From: Campylobacter sp. W0018
GTDB lineage: Bacteria; Campylobacterota; Campylobacteria; Campylobacterales; Campylobacteraceae
Direction: 5' to 3'
Length of the DNA stretch: 33,777 nucleotides
Assembly (NCBI GenBank): GCA_020135845.1
Contig: JACHTQ010000016.1
Location: forward strand, 1-33,777
This document shows, piece after piece, positions 33,738-33,777 of the stretch. The notes under the pieces are model-generated. The model had not been told where the DNA came from. It saw only the letters and a list, made by a program, of their open reading frames with translations, and searched no databases. The position numbers and the translations under genes were made by a program. Each line of letters starts with the position of its first letter. Within the stretch, counting starts at the first letter, position 1.

Positions 33738-33772
33738 ATCTATAAAAATTAAAATCTTTACTTTTTATAGAT
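33738..33772 (+). terminator. Probable terminator at the right end
   Basis: ATCTATAAAAA (33738-33748) and TTTTTATAGAT (33762-33772) form a perfect 11-pair stem with a 13-base loop, 55 bases after the pseudopilin stop codon. In C. jejuni the next genes are murD and mraY, so it may alternatively be an element in their leader. Confidence 0.5.
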
Positions 33773-33777
33773 GATTT

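Noticed and set aside
1..33777. Searched for poly-G/C contingency tracts of eight or more bases, CRISPR-type repeats, tRNA-like cloverleaves and insertion sequence ends.
   Set aside because: None seen by eye. A tRNA scan or repeat search could still find something weak, but the strands are almost fully occupied by genes.

Overview
The window is a dense, AT-rich, low-GC bacterial chromosome segment whose gene content and order match the pyk-to-Cj0431 region of Campylobacter jejuni NCTC 11168. Recognisable members are pyk, mqo, coaX, gatC, cvpA, fur, lysS, glyA, aroE, lgt, frdCAB, a dynamin-like pair, a gluconate dehydrogenase pair, yceI, an ABC-F gene and others. The Fur protein differs from the C. 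jejuni sequence I remember at roughly a dozen residues, so the source is C. jejuni or a close thermophilic relative (for example C. coli or C. hepaticus). Locus-tag correspondences are from memory. This is core chromosome: I see no insertion sequence, prophage, tRNA, rRNA or CRISPR array, and no gene-free stretch above about 165 bases.

Layout. Bases 1-4834 run leftward: a one-membrane-segment protein, a beta-propeller lipoprotein, a small unknown protein and coaX in overlapping order, then mqo and a pyk gene cut by the window edge. A divergent promoter region (about 4835-4983) starts a long rightward run, gatC, cvpA, fur, lysS, glyA, a DUF1882 protein, a SPOR-domain protein and aroE, most of them abutting or overlapping. 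A leftward lipoprotein gene (11342-12226) faces aroE and is divergent from lgt. From 13199 come frdCAB (quinol:fumarate reductase), then two dynamin-like GTPases and a cysteine-rich Sel1-repeat protein, then the Tat-exported gluconate dehydrogenase pair.

From 24 kb genes are small and orientation alternates: a SprA-like HExxH protein (leftward), a HIT protein and YceI (rightward), a membrane protein with a decayed GGDEF domain and a small HTH protein (leftward), and a TM2 protein, an acidic small protein and a lipoprotein (rightward). These are followed by an ABC-F ATPase with a small partner gene, a sigma-54-driven small protein, a leftward YigZ/IMPACT protein, and finally a GT-C-like membrane protein overlapping a pseudopilin-like gene.

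How it works together. Much of the window serves respiration and central metabolism (malate, fumarate and gluconate oxidoreductases, pyruvate kinase), translation (gatC, lysS, glyA, ABC-F), iron control (fur) and the cell envelope (lgt, SPOR, the YfgM/BamB-like pair, lipoproteins, dynamins). The most interesting points are a possible YfgM-BamB pair, a degenerate diguanylate-cyclase domain, a hairpin burying the ribosome binding site of the first dynamin gene, a probable leaderless mRNA, a pseudopilin gene coupled to a GT-C-like gene, and a clear sigma-54 promoter ahead of an unknown small protein.
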